DNA from: Rhizobium tibeticum
GTDB taxonomy: Bacteria; Pseudomonadota; Alphaproteobacteria; Rhizobiales; Rhizobiaceae
Assembly (NCBI RefSeq): GCF_900110205.1
Contig: NZ_FOCV01000043.1
Coordinates: forward strand, 1-36,464
DNA: 36,464 nucleotides
Direction of reading: 5' to 3'
Position 1 is the first letter of the stretch. Each line of letters starts with the position of its first letter. The notes beneath the pieces were generated by a model. The model had not been told where the DNA came from and did no database searches. It was given only the letters and a program-made list of their open reading frames with translations. The position numbers were made by a program, and so were the translations under genes. This document shows, in pieces, positions 8,099 through 15,958 of this stretch.

Positions 8099-9193
8099 AT
8101 GATTGATATTACTGAAAGCGCTTTTGCGCGTCGATTTCTGGGCTCCGCCGCCACTCTGGCGCTCGCCGTCTCAACAACTGCGATCAACCCGGCGCCAGTC
8201 CTGGCGCAGGAGGAATTGAACGCGCTCGTCTGGTGCGACCATACGGATCCCGCGCTGATCGAGCCTTTCGAGAAGGCCAACAACGTCAAGGTCAATCTGA
8301 AGGAATACGAGGGAACAGGTGCCGGTCTCTCCATCATCGACCAGTCACGTCCGGGAGATTGGGATGTGCTCGTTATCGATGGCGTCGACGTGCAGCGCGC
8401 CGTCGACAAGGACATCCTCGCGGAGATGCCGGCCGATGCGCTTCCGAATGCGGATATCTTCCCCGAAGTCCGGATGGAAGCCAACAATACCCGCGACGGC
8501 AAGACCTACGCCGTCACCGAGAAGTTCGGCTACAACACGGTTTCCTACGACAAGACGAAAGTCGATCCGGCCGACATGAAGGATATGTCGAAACTCTGGT
8601 CGGAGAAATACAAAGGGCGCATCGCCGTTTACGACTATTATCTGCCGATGATCGGGCTGACCGGCATCGATCTTGGCAAGACGACGGCAAGCCTGACGGA
8701 TGCCGACCTTCCGGCAATCAAGGACAAGCTGTTTGCACTCAAGGCCAACGCCAAACAGGTCAGCGACGTCGTCTCGTCGCAAACGGCGCTTGCCACAGGC
8801 GAGGTCGACATTGTCTTTGGTGGAGGCGAATGGCTGACGGCCGGGCTGGTGAAGGACAAGCCCAATCTCGATTGGGTCATTCCCGAGCAGGGCGCGCTAC
8901 GCTGGGCGCAGTCGATCGGCGTCATGAAGGACTCCACGAAAAAGGATCTCGCTCTAAAATTCGTGCAATACATCGTTAGCCCGGAAGGGCAAGCGCGGCT
9001 TGCGACCTCTTCGTGCTACTGGGCGATGCCGGCAAACGCAAAGGCCGGCGAACATCTGAGTGCCGAACAGAAGACCGCTTTGCGCTGGAACGAGCAGGCC
9101 GACTATCTCAATCGCACGCAGCTTTATCCGATCCCAAGCGCGGAACTGGACGCAAAGATGCAGGACGTCTGGACCGAGATGCTGCAGAACTGA
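8099..9193 (+). CDS. PotD/PotF-type polyamine-like ABC substrate-binding protein
   Basis: A 364-residue periplasmic binding protein of the spermidine/putrescine class. The signal region is FARRFLGSAATLALAVSTTA ending near VLAQ; the paired arginines might allow Tat export, though the motif is imperfect. The mature part begins EELNALVWCDHTDPALIEPF, the usual first strand and helix of PotD-type proteins. It continues with GDWDVLVIDG, AVTEKFGYNTVSYD and VDIVFGGGEWLTAG, and ends SAELDAKMQDVWTEML. Alternative in-frame starts are 8033 and 8069. I prefer 8099 because AGAGGG lies nine bases upstream and the signal then begins close to the N-terminus. It is the first gene of a rightward importer operon, followed by two permeases and an ATPase. 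The real ligand may be a polyamine or a guanidino amine. Confidence 0.9.
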   Translation: MIDITESAFARRFLGSAATLALAVSTTAINPAPVLAQEELNALVWCDHTDPALIEPFEKANNVKVNLKEYEGTGAGLSIIDQSRPGDWDVLVIDGVDVQRAVDKDILAEMPADALPNADIFPEVRMEANNTRDGKTYAVTEKFGYNTVSYDKTKVDPADMKDMSKLWSEKYKGRIAVYDYYLPMIGLTGIDLGKTTASLTDADLPAIKDKLFALKANAKQVSDVVSSQTALATGEVDIVFGGGEWLTAGLVKDKPNLDWVIPEQGALRWAQSIGVMKDSTKKDLALKFVQYIVSPEGQARLATSSCYWAMPANAKAGEHLSAEQKTALRWNEQADYLNRTQLYPIPSAELDAKMQDVWTEMLQN

Positions 9194-9228
9194 CGGCTTC
9201 GTCCTTTCGGGATTGCGATCACCTTGCC

Positions 9229-9251
9229 CCTCTCCCCGTTAACGCGAGAGG
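9229..9251 (+). promoter_or_regulatory. Intercistronic hairpin after the binding-protein gene
   Basis: CCTCTC (9229-9234) pairs with GAGAGG (9246-9251) around a loop that itself contains the palindrome CGTTAACG. Such hairpins between a binding-protein gene and its permease genes often protect the upstream mRNA and lower downstream expression. Short stem, so a modest call. Confidence 0.3.
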
Positions 9252-9268
9252 AAGTCGGAGGCTTGCCC

Positions 9269-10132
9269 ATGGCTGCTATTTCGCTTGAAGATACAGAGCG
9301 CCGCAAGGCCTGGGGTTTCGTGGCTCCGGCACTTGCCTGGACGGTCGTCTTCTTCGTGGCACCGTTTCTGTTCATGGCGGCCATGAGCCTCTGGGCGCAG
9401 CAGGGAGGCTCGATCGTCCGTGTCTGGAACCTTGGCAATTACATCGCCTTCTTCGAGAAGGACGCGCTTTTCCGCGGACTGACGAATTCCTTGGAAATCA
9501 CCGCCATCGTGACGGTTCTCTCGATCCTGCTTGCCTATCCTCTGGCCTGGATTATCGCCGAGCGGGTGCCGCAGAAATTCCAGCGAACGGCGCTGATCCT
9601 TGCGGTCCTGCCGTTCTGGACATCCTACGTTGTGCGATCTTATTCCTGGCTGCTCGTGCTGTCGCGCAATGGCGTCATCAATCAGACACTGATGAATATG
9701 GGCGTCATCAGTGAGCCGCTGGAACTTGCTAGCAACCGCACTGCGACGGTGATCGGTTTCGTCCATTTCTTCGTGATGCTTCTCACCCTGACGATCTATG
9801 CCAATCTTGTGCAGCTTTCGCCGAACTATCGCCGCGCGGCCGCCGATCTCGGGGCAAATGCGTTTCAAACATTCCGGCACGTCATCTTGCCGCTGACCAT
9901 GCCGGGTATCATGACTGGGGCTTTCCTGACGTTTGTGCTCTGCATCGGCGATTACGTCACGCCGCAGATTCTTGGCGGCAACAATGAGCTTGTGCTGCCG
10001 CAAATCATCATGCTGCAGCTCGGTCGTCGCGCTGATTTCCCGATGGCGGCGGCGCTGTCGATCATTCTGATGTTCGCCGTTACCGCGGCATATGTCGCCT
10101 GTGCGCGCTGGCTGAAGATCGAGAGGACGTAA
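9269..10132 (+). CDS. Polyamine-type ABC permease (PotB class)
   Basis: A 287-residue inner-membrane permease with about six transmembrane segments, for example VAPALAWTVVFFVAPFLFMA, TAIVTVLSILLAYPLAWIIA and VIGFVHFFVMLLTLTIYANL. The ATPase-docking EAA-type loop reads RRAAADLGANAFQTFRHVIL, followed by PLTMPGIMTG. Start 9269 has GGAGG seven bases upstream; an in-frame ATG at 9224 has no site. Its TAA stop overlaps the ATG of the next permease by one base (TAATG), a sign of translational coupling. With the neighbouring PotC-type permease it forms the heterodimeric channel of this importer. Confidence 0.93.
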   Translation: MAAISLEDTERRKAWGFVAPALAWTVVFFVAPFLFMAAMSLWAQQGGSIVRVWNLGNYIAFFEKDALFRGLTNSLEITAIVTVLSILLAYPLAWIIAERVPQKFQRTALILAVLPFWTSYVVRSYSWLLVLSRNGVINQTLMNMGVISEPLELASNRTATVIGFVHFFVMLLTLTIYANLVQLSPNYRRAAADLGANAFQTFRHVILPLTMPGIMTGAFLTFVLCIGDYVTPQILGGNNELVLPQIIMLQLGRRADFPMAAALSIILMFAVTAAYVACARWLKIERT

Positions 10133-10923
10133 TGACACGCAACACGATCACCAGCATCGTCTCGAGCGTCTACGCAGCCCTGATCTTTGGCTTCATTTTC
10201 CTGCCGGTGATCGTGCTTGTGCTGTTTTCTTTCCAGGATGGGCGCCTGCCGGTGCCGCCGTTCAACGGATTTTCCCTGCAGTGGTATGAAGCAGTCTTTG
10301 CCGATCGCAAGCTAATGTCTGCTTTGCTGCACTCCTTCCTGGTGGCGACGATATCGTCTTTCGTCGCTTGCCTTCTCGGATTTCTCGCCGCCTATGCACT
10401 CGCGCGCTTCAAGCTGCCGGGCTCTGCCTGGCAACGCGGATTGCTCATCGCGCCGATGACAGTCAGCTACCTCATCATCGCGCTTGGGCTTTTGACCGTC
10501 CTCAACGTGTTGGGCATCGGCCTTTCGCTCTGGACCGTCGGCATCGGTCACGTGGTGATCAATCTGCCGCTTTGCTTTGCGATCATCTATTCGTCGATGG
10601 GGGATCATCACATCAACATCGAGCGCGCCGCGCGCGATCTCGGCGCGAGTGATGTCAAGGTCATGGCCTTGGTGACGGCACCGATGCTGCTGCCGTCGCT
10701 GCTCGCCTCCTTCTTCCTGTCGATGACCTTCAGCTGGGATGAGTTCATCATCGCCTTCCTGCTGTCGCGCTTCGACGTGACGCTACCCGTCGAAATCTGG
10801 AGCCTGCTTCGTTCGGGCCTCAACCCCAAGACCAATGCCATCGGCTCACTGGTGTTTCTCGTTTCCGTCACCGTGCTGATCGTGCTGGAACTGTTCCTGT
10901 TCGGAAGGACAAAAAAATCATGA
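10132..10923 (+). CDS. Polyamine-type ABC permease (PotC class)
   Basis: A 263-residue permease with six predicted membrane helices, including AALIFGFIFLPVIVLVLFSF, SFLVATISSFVACLLGFLAA and SLVFLVSVTVLIVLELFLFG. Typical PotC features are FNGFSLQWYEAVF after the first helix and the EAA loop ERAARDLGASDVKVMALVTA with PMLLPS. It starts inside the previous stop codon and its last codon plus stop form the ATGA overlap with the ATPase gene, so the four importer genes are tightly coupled. It would be the second half of the channel. Confidence 0.93.
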   Translation: MTRNTITSIVSSVYAALIFGFIFLPVIVLVLFSFQDGRLPVPPFNGFSLQWYEAVFADRKLMSALLHSFLVATISSFVACLLGFLAAYALARFKLPGSAWQRGLLIAPMTVSYLIIALGLLTVLNVLGIGLSLWTVGIGHVVINLPLCFAIIYSSMGDHHINIERAARDLGASDVKVMALVTAPMLLPSLLASFFLSMTFSWDEFIIAFLLSRFDVTLPVEIWSLLRSGLNPKTNAIGSLVFLVSVTVLIVLELFLFGRTKKS

Positions 10924-12017
10924 CCGCTCCGGTTTCAATCGAGAACGCGACGAAAACCTTCGGCAGCTTCACGGCGCTCGATGACGTTTCCCTCGACATT
11001 GCTGCGGGCGAATTCATCGTCCTTCTCGGGCCGTCCGGCTGTGGCAAGACCACGCTTCTGTCCATCCTCGGAGGCTTCCTGTCGCCGACGAAGGGGCGGA
11101 TCGCGATCGGCGGCAGGGAGATGACCAACGTCCCCCCGGCAAAACGCCCGACGACGACGATGTTTCAGGACTACGCGCTCTTTCCGCATATGAAGCTCAA
11201 GGACAATGTCGGCTTTGGCCTCAGAATGCGTGGCGTCGGCAAGGCCGAGCGCGAGGAGCGCGCCAAGGGCTTCCTCGACCTTGTCGGCCTCAAGGCTTCT
11301 GCCGATAAGAAGCCGCATGAGCTTTCGGGTGGTCAGCGCCAGCGTGTTGCTCTGGCCCGGGCTCTGGCCGTCGACCCGGATGTGTTGCTCCTCGATGAGC
11401 CGCTCGGCGCCCTCGACCTCAAGCTTCGCCGGCAGATGCAAGACGAGTTGAAATCGATCCAGAAGCGCGTCGGAACGACTTTCGTCCACGTCACTCATGA
11501 CCAGGAAGAGGCCATGGCGATCGCCGACAGGATCGTGGTGATGAACCAGGGCAAAATCGAGGATTTTGGACCACCGTCCGACATCTACATGCGGCCCCGC
11601 TCGCTCTTTTCGGCCGGTTTCATGGGCGAGGCGAACTTTGTTCCCGCGAAGGTCAAGAGTGTCGACGTGGCCGGCGCCAAACTCGAGACACCAATCGGCA
11701 GCATTGTCATCGCGCGAAGCAATTTCACGGGCGGGATACCAGTCGAGGGCCGGGCGGTAACGTTGTGCATACGACCGGAGCATTTCAGGCACGCAACCGA
11801 AGCGGTTGAGCCTGGGACGGCTCTTGGCGAAGCCGTCGTAACAGGCATCGCTTTCTTTGGCACGCATTACCGCTGCCATCTCAAAGCAGTAGACGCGCCG
11901 GGTCTCTCGATTGTCGCGCACATGCCGCAATCGGCGGAGCTTGCGGAAGGCGCGCGTGTCGCGCTTGCTGTCAATCCCTCCGATATCGTAGCGTTGCCCG
12001 CCCACGGCAGGAATTAA
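10920..12017 (+). CDS. Polyamine-type ABC transporter ATPase (PotA class)
   Basis: A 365-residue ATP-binding subunit. Walker A is GPSGCGKTT (about 38-46), the Q-loop MFQDYALFPHM, the signature LSGGQRQRVALARAL, Walker B VLLLDEPLGALD, and the H-loop FVHVTHDQEEAMAIAD. After about residue 235 comes the regulatory TOBE domain (GEANFVPAKV ... LCIRPEHF ... GIAFFGTHYRCHL), as in PotA and other MalK-like ATPases. ATGA overlap with the upstream permease; four bases separate its stop from the next gene. All catalytic motifs are intact, so the importer should be functional. Confidence 0.95.
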   Translation: MTAPVSIENATKTFGSFTALDDVSLDIAAGEFIVLLGPSGCGKTTLLSILGGFLSPTKGRIAIGGREMTNVPPAKRPTTTMFQDYALFPHMKLKDNVGFGLRMRGVGKAEREERAKGFLDLVGLKASADKKPHELSGGQRQRVALARALAVDPDVLLLDEPLGALDLKLRRQMQDELKSIQKRVGTTFVHVTHDQEEAMAIADRIVVMNQGKIEDFGPPSDIYMRPRSLFSAGFMGEANFVPAKVKSVDVAGAKLETPIGSIVIARSNFTGGIPVEGRAVTLCIRPEHFRHATEAVEPGTALGEAVVTGIAFFGTHYRCHLKAVDAPGLSIVAHMPQSAELAEGARVALAVNPSDIVALPAHGRN

Positions 12018-12021
12018 TTCA

Positions 12022-12756
12022 ATGGAACGCATCAGCCCGGACAAGTGGTATCAGACCCGGCGCCTGGATGATGGCGTTACGGCGATCTCGGAGCCGTTTA
12101 TTCAGGAGTTCTATCGCTGCAATATCTGGCATGTGCGGGGTCGCGACCGAGACATGCTCGTCGATAGCGGCATGGGGGTCGTCTCGCTGCGCGAATGGGT
12201 GCCGCTGGTGACGGAGCGCGAGGTGATCGCCGTCGCCAGCCACACGCACTTTGACCATATCGGTTGCCACCACGAATTCGAGTGCCGCGCTGTTCACAGC
12301 GCGGAAGCAGACCTGCTTGCCAATCCCACCAGAGCAAACACGCTTGCCGACCCTTACGTCACCGACGAGATTTTCGATGCGCTACCGCCGGAGCCCTACT
12401 GCTCGAAATGCTACGGCGTGAAGAAGGCCGCGGCGACGCGCATTTTGGAGGACGGCGACGTGATCGATCTCGGCGATCGAACGTTCGACGTCATCCACAC
12501 TCCCGGCCACTCTCCCGGCGGGATCGCCCTGTGGGAAGCCAAGACCGAGACGCTTTTTTCCGGCGATATTCTCTATGACGGGCCGTTGATCGAGGACACC
12601 TATCATTCCAACGCGGCAGATTATGTCGCCTCGATGGAGCGACTTTTGACGATTCCGGTCCACGTCGTGCACGGCGGGCATTTTCCGAGCTTCAGCGGCG
12701 AGCGATACCGCGCGCTGATCACCGATTGGCTGAAAAACAAACAGAAAAAGATGTGA
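12022..12756 (+). CDS. Metallo-beta-lactamase-fold hydrolase
   Basis: A 244-residue MBL-fold enzyme. The zinc motif HTHFDH is at residues 74-79, followed by HTPGHSPGG (third metal-site histidine), GDILYDGPL (bridging aspartate) and a late VHGGHFPSF. It has no signal peptide. The family includes thioesterases, glyoxalases and lactonases, and the substrate cannot be read from the sequence. It begins four bases after the PotA-type gene and ends 14 bases before the aldehyde dehydrogenase, so it belongs to the importer operon and presumably processes the imported compound. A hydrolytic step on an amide, lactam or ester is my inference. Confidence 0.88.
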   Translation: MERISPDKWYQTRRLDDGVTAISEPFIQEFYRCNIWHVRGRDRDMLVDSGMGVVSLREWVPLVTEREVIAVASHTHFDHIGCHHEFECRAVHSAEADLLANPTRANTLADPYVTDEIFDALPPEPYCSKCYGVKKAAATRILEDGDVIDLGDRTFDVIHTPGHSPGGIALWEAKTETLFSGDILYDGPLIEDTYHSNAADYVASMERLLTIPVHVVHGGHFPSFSGERYRALITDWLKNKQKKM

Positions 12757-12770
12757 CGGGAGGACAGGAC

Positions 12771-14204
12771 ATGCTCGACAAGCGTAAATTCTATATCAAG
12801 GGCGAATGGGTTGCTCCTCTTGCGGCAAATGATCTCGAGGTTCTCAATCCCGCCACCGAAAAGCCCGTTGCGGTCATCTCGATGGGCACCGCTGTCGATG
12901 TCGATCGTGCCGTGGCCGCCGCCAAGGCCGCATTTGCAACCTACGGCCGCTCGAGCGTCGAAGAGCGTCTCGCGCTTCTGGAAAAGCTTCTCGACATCTA
13001 CAAGCGTCGCTACGAGGAGATGGCCCAGACGATCACGCTCGAGCTCGGGGCGCCGATCACCATGAGCCGCGAACAGCAGGCGGATGTGGGTGTTGGTCAT
13101 CTTCAAGGCTTTATAGATGCCTTGAAGCGCCTTTCCATGCGCGAGGAATTGCAAAATGGCGACATTCTTTTACGCGAGCCGATTGGCGTCTGCGGCCTGA
13201 TCACGCCCTGGAACTGGCCGATCAACCAGATTGCTCTGAAAGTGGTGCCTGCCCTCGCTACCGGCTCGACATGCGTGCTGAAACCGAGCGAGTTCACGCC
13301 ACTCAACGCGATGCTCTACGCCGAGATGATCCACGAGGCAGGTTTTCCAGCCGGCGCGTTCAACCTCGTCAATGGTGACGGTCTCAACGCGGGTGCAGCG
13401 CTATCGAAACACGCCGACGTCGACATGGTGTCGTTTACCGGTTCGACGCGTGCTGGCATCACCGTTAGCAAGGATGCGGCCGATACGGTCAAGCGCGTGA
13501 CGCTGGAGCTCGGGGGCAAGTCGCCTAACATCATCTTCGACGACGCTGACCTTGAAGATCGCGTCACTGGCAGCGTGCTTGAATGCTTCAACAATTCTGG
13601 GCAATCCTGCGATGCACCGACCCGTCTGCTGGTGCAGAAGCCGGTCTATGCTAGGACGCTCGAAATCGCTGAGCGCGTCGGTCGTGAGGTAAGCGTCGGC
13701 CAGCCGACGCAGGAAGGAACCCACATCGGCCCCTTGGTCAGCGACATACAGTTCGCGCGTGTGCAGGCGCTGATCGAAGCGGGTATTGCCGAAGGAGCTC
13801 GCCTCCTGACAGGCGGGGCCGGCAAGCCTGACGGTTTTGAGGTGGGGTATTTCGTCAAGCCGACGATCTTCGTCGATGTCGACAACTCGATGCGAATTGC
13901 CCGCGAGGAGGTGTTCGGGCCGGTGTTGGCCATCATGCCGTTCGAGACGGAAGACGAAGCGATCGCGATCGCCAATGATACCAGCTACGGCCTCGCAGCT
14001 TACGTTCAGACCAGCGACCTCGCGCGCGCCGAGCGCGTCGCGGCAAAGCTGCGGGCCGGGATGGTCCATATTAATGGTGCGCCCTATCGCTACGGGAGTC
14101 CCTTCGGCGGCTATAAACAATCGGGCAATGGGCGCGAAGGCGGAATGTTTGGACTTGAGGATTTCTTAGAGGTGAAGACACTCCACCGTCCCGACGCAGC
14201 CTGA
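12771..14204 (+). CDS. NAD(P)-dependent aldehyde dehydrogenase
   Basis: A 477-residue member of the ALDH superfamily. The oxyanion asparagine is in TPWNWP (about 148), the general base is in TLELGGKSPN (Glu about 246), and the catalytic cysteine is in NNSGQSCDAPTR (about 280). The cofactor loop FTGSTRAG and the C-terminal EEVFGPVLAIMPF are also present. GGGAGGACAGG lies directly before ATG 12771; an in-frame ATG at 12726 inside the previous gene lacks this. It is the last gene of the importer operon. With a polyamine-type importer and a ureohydrolase nearby, oxidation of an aminoaldehyde or guanidinoaldehyde is likely, but no amine oxidase or transaminase is in the window to make that aldehyde. 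Confidence 0.93.
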   Translation: MLDKRKFYIKGEWVAPLAANDLEVLNPATEKPVAVISMGTAVDVDRAVAAAKAAFATYGRSSVEERLALLEKLLDIYKRRYEEMAQTITLELGAPITMSREQQADVGVGHLQGFIDALKRLSMREELQNGDILLREPIGVCGLITPWNWPINQIALKVVPALATGSTCVLKPSEFTPLNAMLYAEMIHEAGFPAGAFNLVNGDGLNAGAALSKHADVDMVSFTGSTRAGITVSKDAADTVKRVTLELGGKSPNIIFDDADLEDRVTGSVLECFNNSGQSCDAPTRLLVQKPVYARTLEIAERVGREVSVGQPTQEGTHIGPLVSDIQFARVQALIEAGIAEGARLLTGGAGKPDGFEVGYFVKPTIFVDVDNSMRIAREEVFGPVLAIMPFETEDEAIAIANDTSYGLAAYVQTSDLARAERVAAKLRAGMVHINGAPYRYGSPFGGYKQSGNGREGGMFGLEDFLEVKTLHRPDAA

Positions 14205-14235
14205 GTGGGATCGCGAGAAGGCCGGCTTTGCGTGA

Positions 14236-14394
14236 GGCAGGAAGATCAGCCGACATGAATTCTCTGCTTTGTATGACAGAATGATCAATTGGGCTCGAGA
14301 GCAGTTAAGGGACCTGAAGCGCGAGGTGGAGTTCATGCAATTGTCGGCGTCATCGACCAGGAGGAACTGTTTCCAGAGCATGATGCTCTCTTGA
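14236..14394 (+). pseudogene. Possible remnant of a small hypothetical protein
   Basis: The frame encodes HEFSALYDRMINWAREQL followed by RDLKREVEFMQLSASS, then stops at 14392-14394. The charged amphipathic helix looks like a real protein and recalls small uncharacterised rhizobial proteins, but there is no start codon upstream of the internal ATG at 14281 and the tail looks random. I read it as a decayed or truncated copy; a 37-residue protein from 14281 is the alternative. Confidence 0.35.
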
Positions 14395-14450
14395 TCCTGA
14401 AGGAGCGCCGCAAGCACAGACGAACTATTGGGTCGACTACCGAGCGCTAG

Positions 14451-14475
14451 GGAACCATTCCCGCGCACGAAGGTT
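14451..14475 (+). promoter_or_regulatory. EcfG-like stress promoter (GGAAC-N16-GGTT)
   Basis: GGAAC at 14451-14455 and GGTT at 14472-14475 are separated by exactly 16 bases, close to the alphaproteobacterial EcfG consensus GGAAC-N16/17-CGTT. The predicted start of transcription (about 14481-14484) falls at the first hairpin of the small-RNA candidate that ends at 14580. Confidence 0.55.
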
Positions 14476-14481
14476 CTACCT

Positions 14482-14580
14482 ATGCAACGCAGCCCAATCA
14501 ACGTTGCGCGGTGACTGGCATCGCCCTAAAACGCCAGTCAAAGGGCTCGGTGCGCCGCTAGCACCGGGCTCTTTCTTTTT
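14482..14580 (+). ncRNA. Candidate small RNA with three stem-loops
   Basis: About 99 bases between an EcfG-like promoter and a strong terminator fold into three consecutive hairpins: GCAACG/CGTTGC (14484-14489/14502-14507), GACTGGC/GCCAGTC (14513-14519/14533-14539) and the terminator stem (14542-14572). Compact successive hairpins ending in a T tract are typical of trans-acting small RNAs. The first hairpin also holds an ATG-started ten-codon frame (14482-14514, MQRSPINVAR), so a tiny peptide or leader is a second possibility. I do not recognise the family. Confidence 0.5.
14542..14580 (+). terminator. Rho-independent terminator
   Basis: AGGGCTCGGTGC (14542-14553) pairs with GCACCGGGCTCT (14561-14572) over 12 base pairs, counting two G-U pairs, around a 7-base loop, and is followed by TTCTTTTT. 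It is the strongest terminator signal in the first half of the window. Confidence 0.85.
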
Positions 14581-14915
14581 GGGAGCGGTGTTCCGGTCCA
14601 ATGACGTAGTCGTTTGAATAGCATCTGCCCGCCAGACAAGGCATGCTTGTCACGATTATCCTAACCTACAGGCCCGGGCCCCTTTCAATTTCCGCTTTTT
14701 GAATCCGCACCGCGTCCTTTCAGAAGGAACCGCGACAAAGGTGTGTTGAGAACAGGGAAGTTTGTGGCAATGGAATCGGCAATAGACTTCGGAACTGGCG
14801 TGGTTGTAGCGAGGCGGACGGAGGCATTCCGCTGCGAAGTCAATGGCGCACTTGTTGTCGACAACAGCCACTTTCCCGCCCCGTTCGAGGGCTTAGCAAC
14901 TATTGCCTACGGCTT
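14581..14915. other. Intergenic stretch, no supported gene
   Basis: There is a 49-codon rightward frame from ATG 14770 (MESAIDFGTGVVVARRTEAF..., stop 14917-14919) with AGGGAAG upstream, and an overlapping leftward frame at 14656-14871. Neither is recognisable. The rightward one could be a real small gene, but evidence is thin. Confidence 0.4.
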
Positions 14916-15092
14916 TTAGAAGGACTTTGGAAGAACGGGGCCGGCTTGCGCCGGGCACGGTGTCGCGTTTTGTGGGTGGTGCGGAACTTAGAACGCACTG
15001 TTGAAGATATGCGGACAGCCCTGGCGTCGGCCGGTATTGAATTTGTCAATGACGAACGCGGTGACGGCGTGAGCAAGCGGCGCGCTCGGTAG
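14916..15092 (+). pseudogene. Fragment of an XRE/HTH-type regulator
   Basis: The frame ending at TAG 15090-15092 encodes NLERTVEDMRTALASAGIEF then VNDERGDGVSKRRAR. This is the C-terminal pattern of small one-domain HTH regulators (T-x-x-x-[IM]-R-x-A-L-x-x-A-G-[IV]-E-F). A neighbouring frame just upstream reads RLAPGTVSRFVGGAE, which looks like the recognition helix, so a frameshift separates the two. The N-terminal helices are missing. A dead regulator gene is the best reading. Confidence 0.45.
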
Positions 15093-15128
15093 GTCTAATA
15101 TGGTATAGTGACTCGGCGTGTGTTGCCC

Positions 15129-15281
15129 TTAAGCGCGCGGGAACAGATGCGAGGCTATCGCGACTAAAATAAACATCACTATTAGGACCGCCAGGTTGAT
15201 CGCTATACCTTGGTAGTCGTAGGTACGGACGGAGCGAACGATTTTCTCCCACTGGTATCGGACTGTGTAAGTGGACGGCAT
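15129..15281 (-). CDS. Small single-span membrane protein
   Basis: Fifty residues from ATG 15281, which has a near-perfect AAGGAGG six to seven bases upstream. The first half is polar and basic (YTVRYQWEKIVRSVRTYDYQ); the second is one clear membrane helix (AINLAVLIVMFILVAIASHL) ending FPRA. The charge pattern favours the N-terminus in the cytoplasm. I do not recognise the family. It diverges from the small gene at 15510 across a 228-base gap that must hold both promoters. Longer in-frame starts (15353) exist but lack a ribosome-binding site. Confidence 0.65.
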   Translation of the reverse strand: MPSTYTVRYQWEKIVRSVRTYDYQGIAINLAVLIVMFILVAIASHLFPRA

Positions 15282-15509
15282 GTTGGCCTCCTTCGTGTCG
15301 GCCGTGATGCCTTTGCTTGGCGAGGCTCGACGCTTGGTCGCAAGACCTTGCACACACAGCGCTCCCTATCGGCGTGAAAGTCAACGCAATAAAACGGGTG
15401 CGCCACTCCTGTGACTTATTCTGAGCGCAAAGTCTTTGTTACCAGCAGCATATGAACCGGGCGCTGCCGCCAGAGGGCAAGACCTTCGCCCCAACCAAAG
15501 GAGGGCCCG

Positions 15510-15785
15510 ATGTCTTCCGTGGACAATCAACGCCGGGACAATAAGCCGTCGACGTTGCAACGTGTTCTCAAGCGCGCAAACTATGCGACCGCCGATATGG
15601 AAACCGCCGAAGGCGATGCGTCTCATGACGAGGCCATTGTCATCCGTAGGATTCAAGCCGGCACCATTCCGTCCAAGAACTACCCTGCTTCGAAACGACG
15701 TAGGCGGAACGCCGATCCGAATGCTCTCGCCACGTGGGAGAACGAAGGAGGGGCGGTCCGTCCGTCGAACAAGAAGCGCAGTTGA
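15510..15785 (+). CDS. Small basic hypothetical protein
   Basis: A 91-residue hydrophilic protein with an excellent ribosome-binding site (AAAGGAGG, five bases before ATG). It has two parts: an acidic-basic N-terminal half (LQRVLKRANYATADMETAEG, then DEAIVIRRIQAG) and a strongly basic tail (SKRRRRNADP ... RPSNKKRS) that could contact nucleic acid. No known domain is apparent and no signal or membrane segment is present. It lies in the stress-type patchwork region but I find no EcfG box directly upstream. Codon use looks like that of the chromosome-style genes around it, supporting a real gene. Confidence 0.7.
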   Translation: MSSVDNQRRDNKPSTLQRVLKRANYATADMETAEGDASHDEAIVIRRIQAGTIPSKNYPASKRRRRNADPNALATWENEGGAVRPSNKKRS

Positions 15786-15924
15786 TCTAGAGCTTGACCG
15801 CCCTCACCCGACTCGCCTGGATTTCCAGCCGGCCCCCAATCCGCGTGCGATCCGTCGCCACCGGACTGTAAGGCAGAGGCCGAGCGCATCGTTGACTGGC
15901 GGCGACTTGCTTCGTAAGCCGTAC

Positions 15925-15952
15925 TTGACGCAAAGCCAACTTGAGCTAAATT
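15925..15952 (+). promoter_or_regulatory. Sigma-70-type promoter of a small-RNA candidate
   Basis: TTGACG (15925-15930), a 16-base spacer, then TAAATT (15947-15952). Both boxes are near consensus. The predicted transcription start is near 15959, about 97 bases before the end of a strong terminator, with no gene between. Confidence 0.55.
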
Positions 15953-15958
15953 CAACTC

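Noticed and set aside
9239..10138. Long leftward frame opposite the PotB-type permease
   Set aside because: Shadow with composition typical of antisense frames; the plus strand has membrane helices, overlap signals and a ribosome-binding site.
10935..12044. Leftward frame of 369 codons opposite the PotA-type ATPase
   Set aside because: Shadow frame; all ABC motifs are on the plus strand.
14770..14919. 49-codon rightward frame MESAIDFGTGVVVARRTEAF...
   Set aside because: A passable AGGGAAG site precedes it, but there is no recognisable family and an overlapping opposite frame is equally open; evidence too thin for a gene call.
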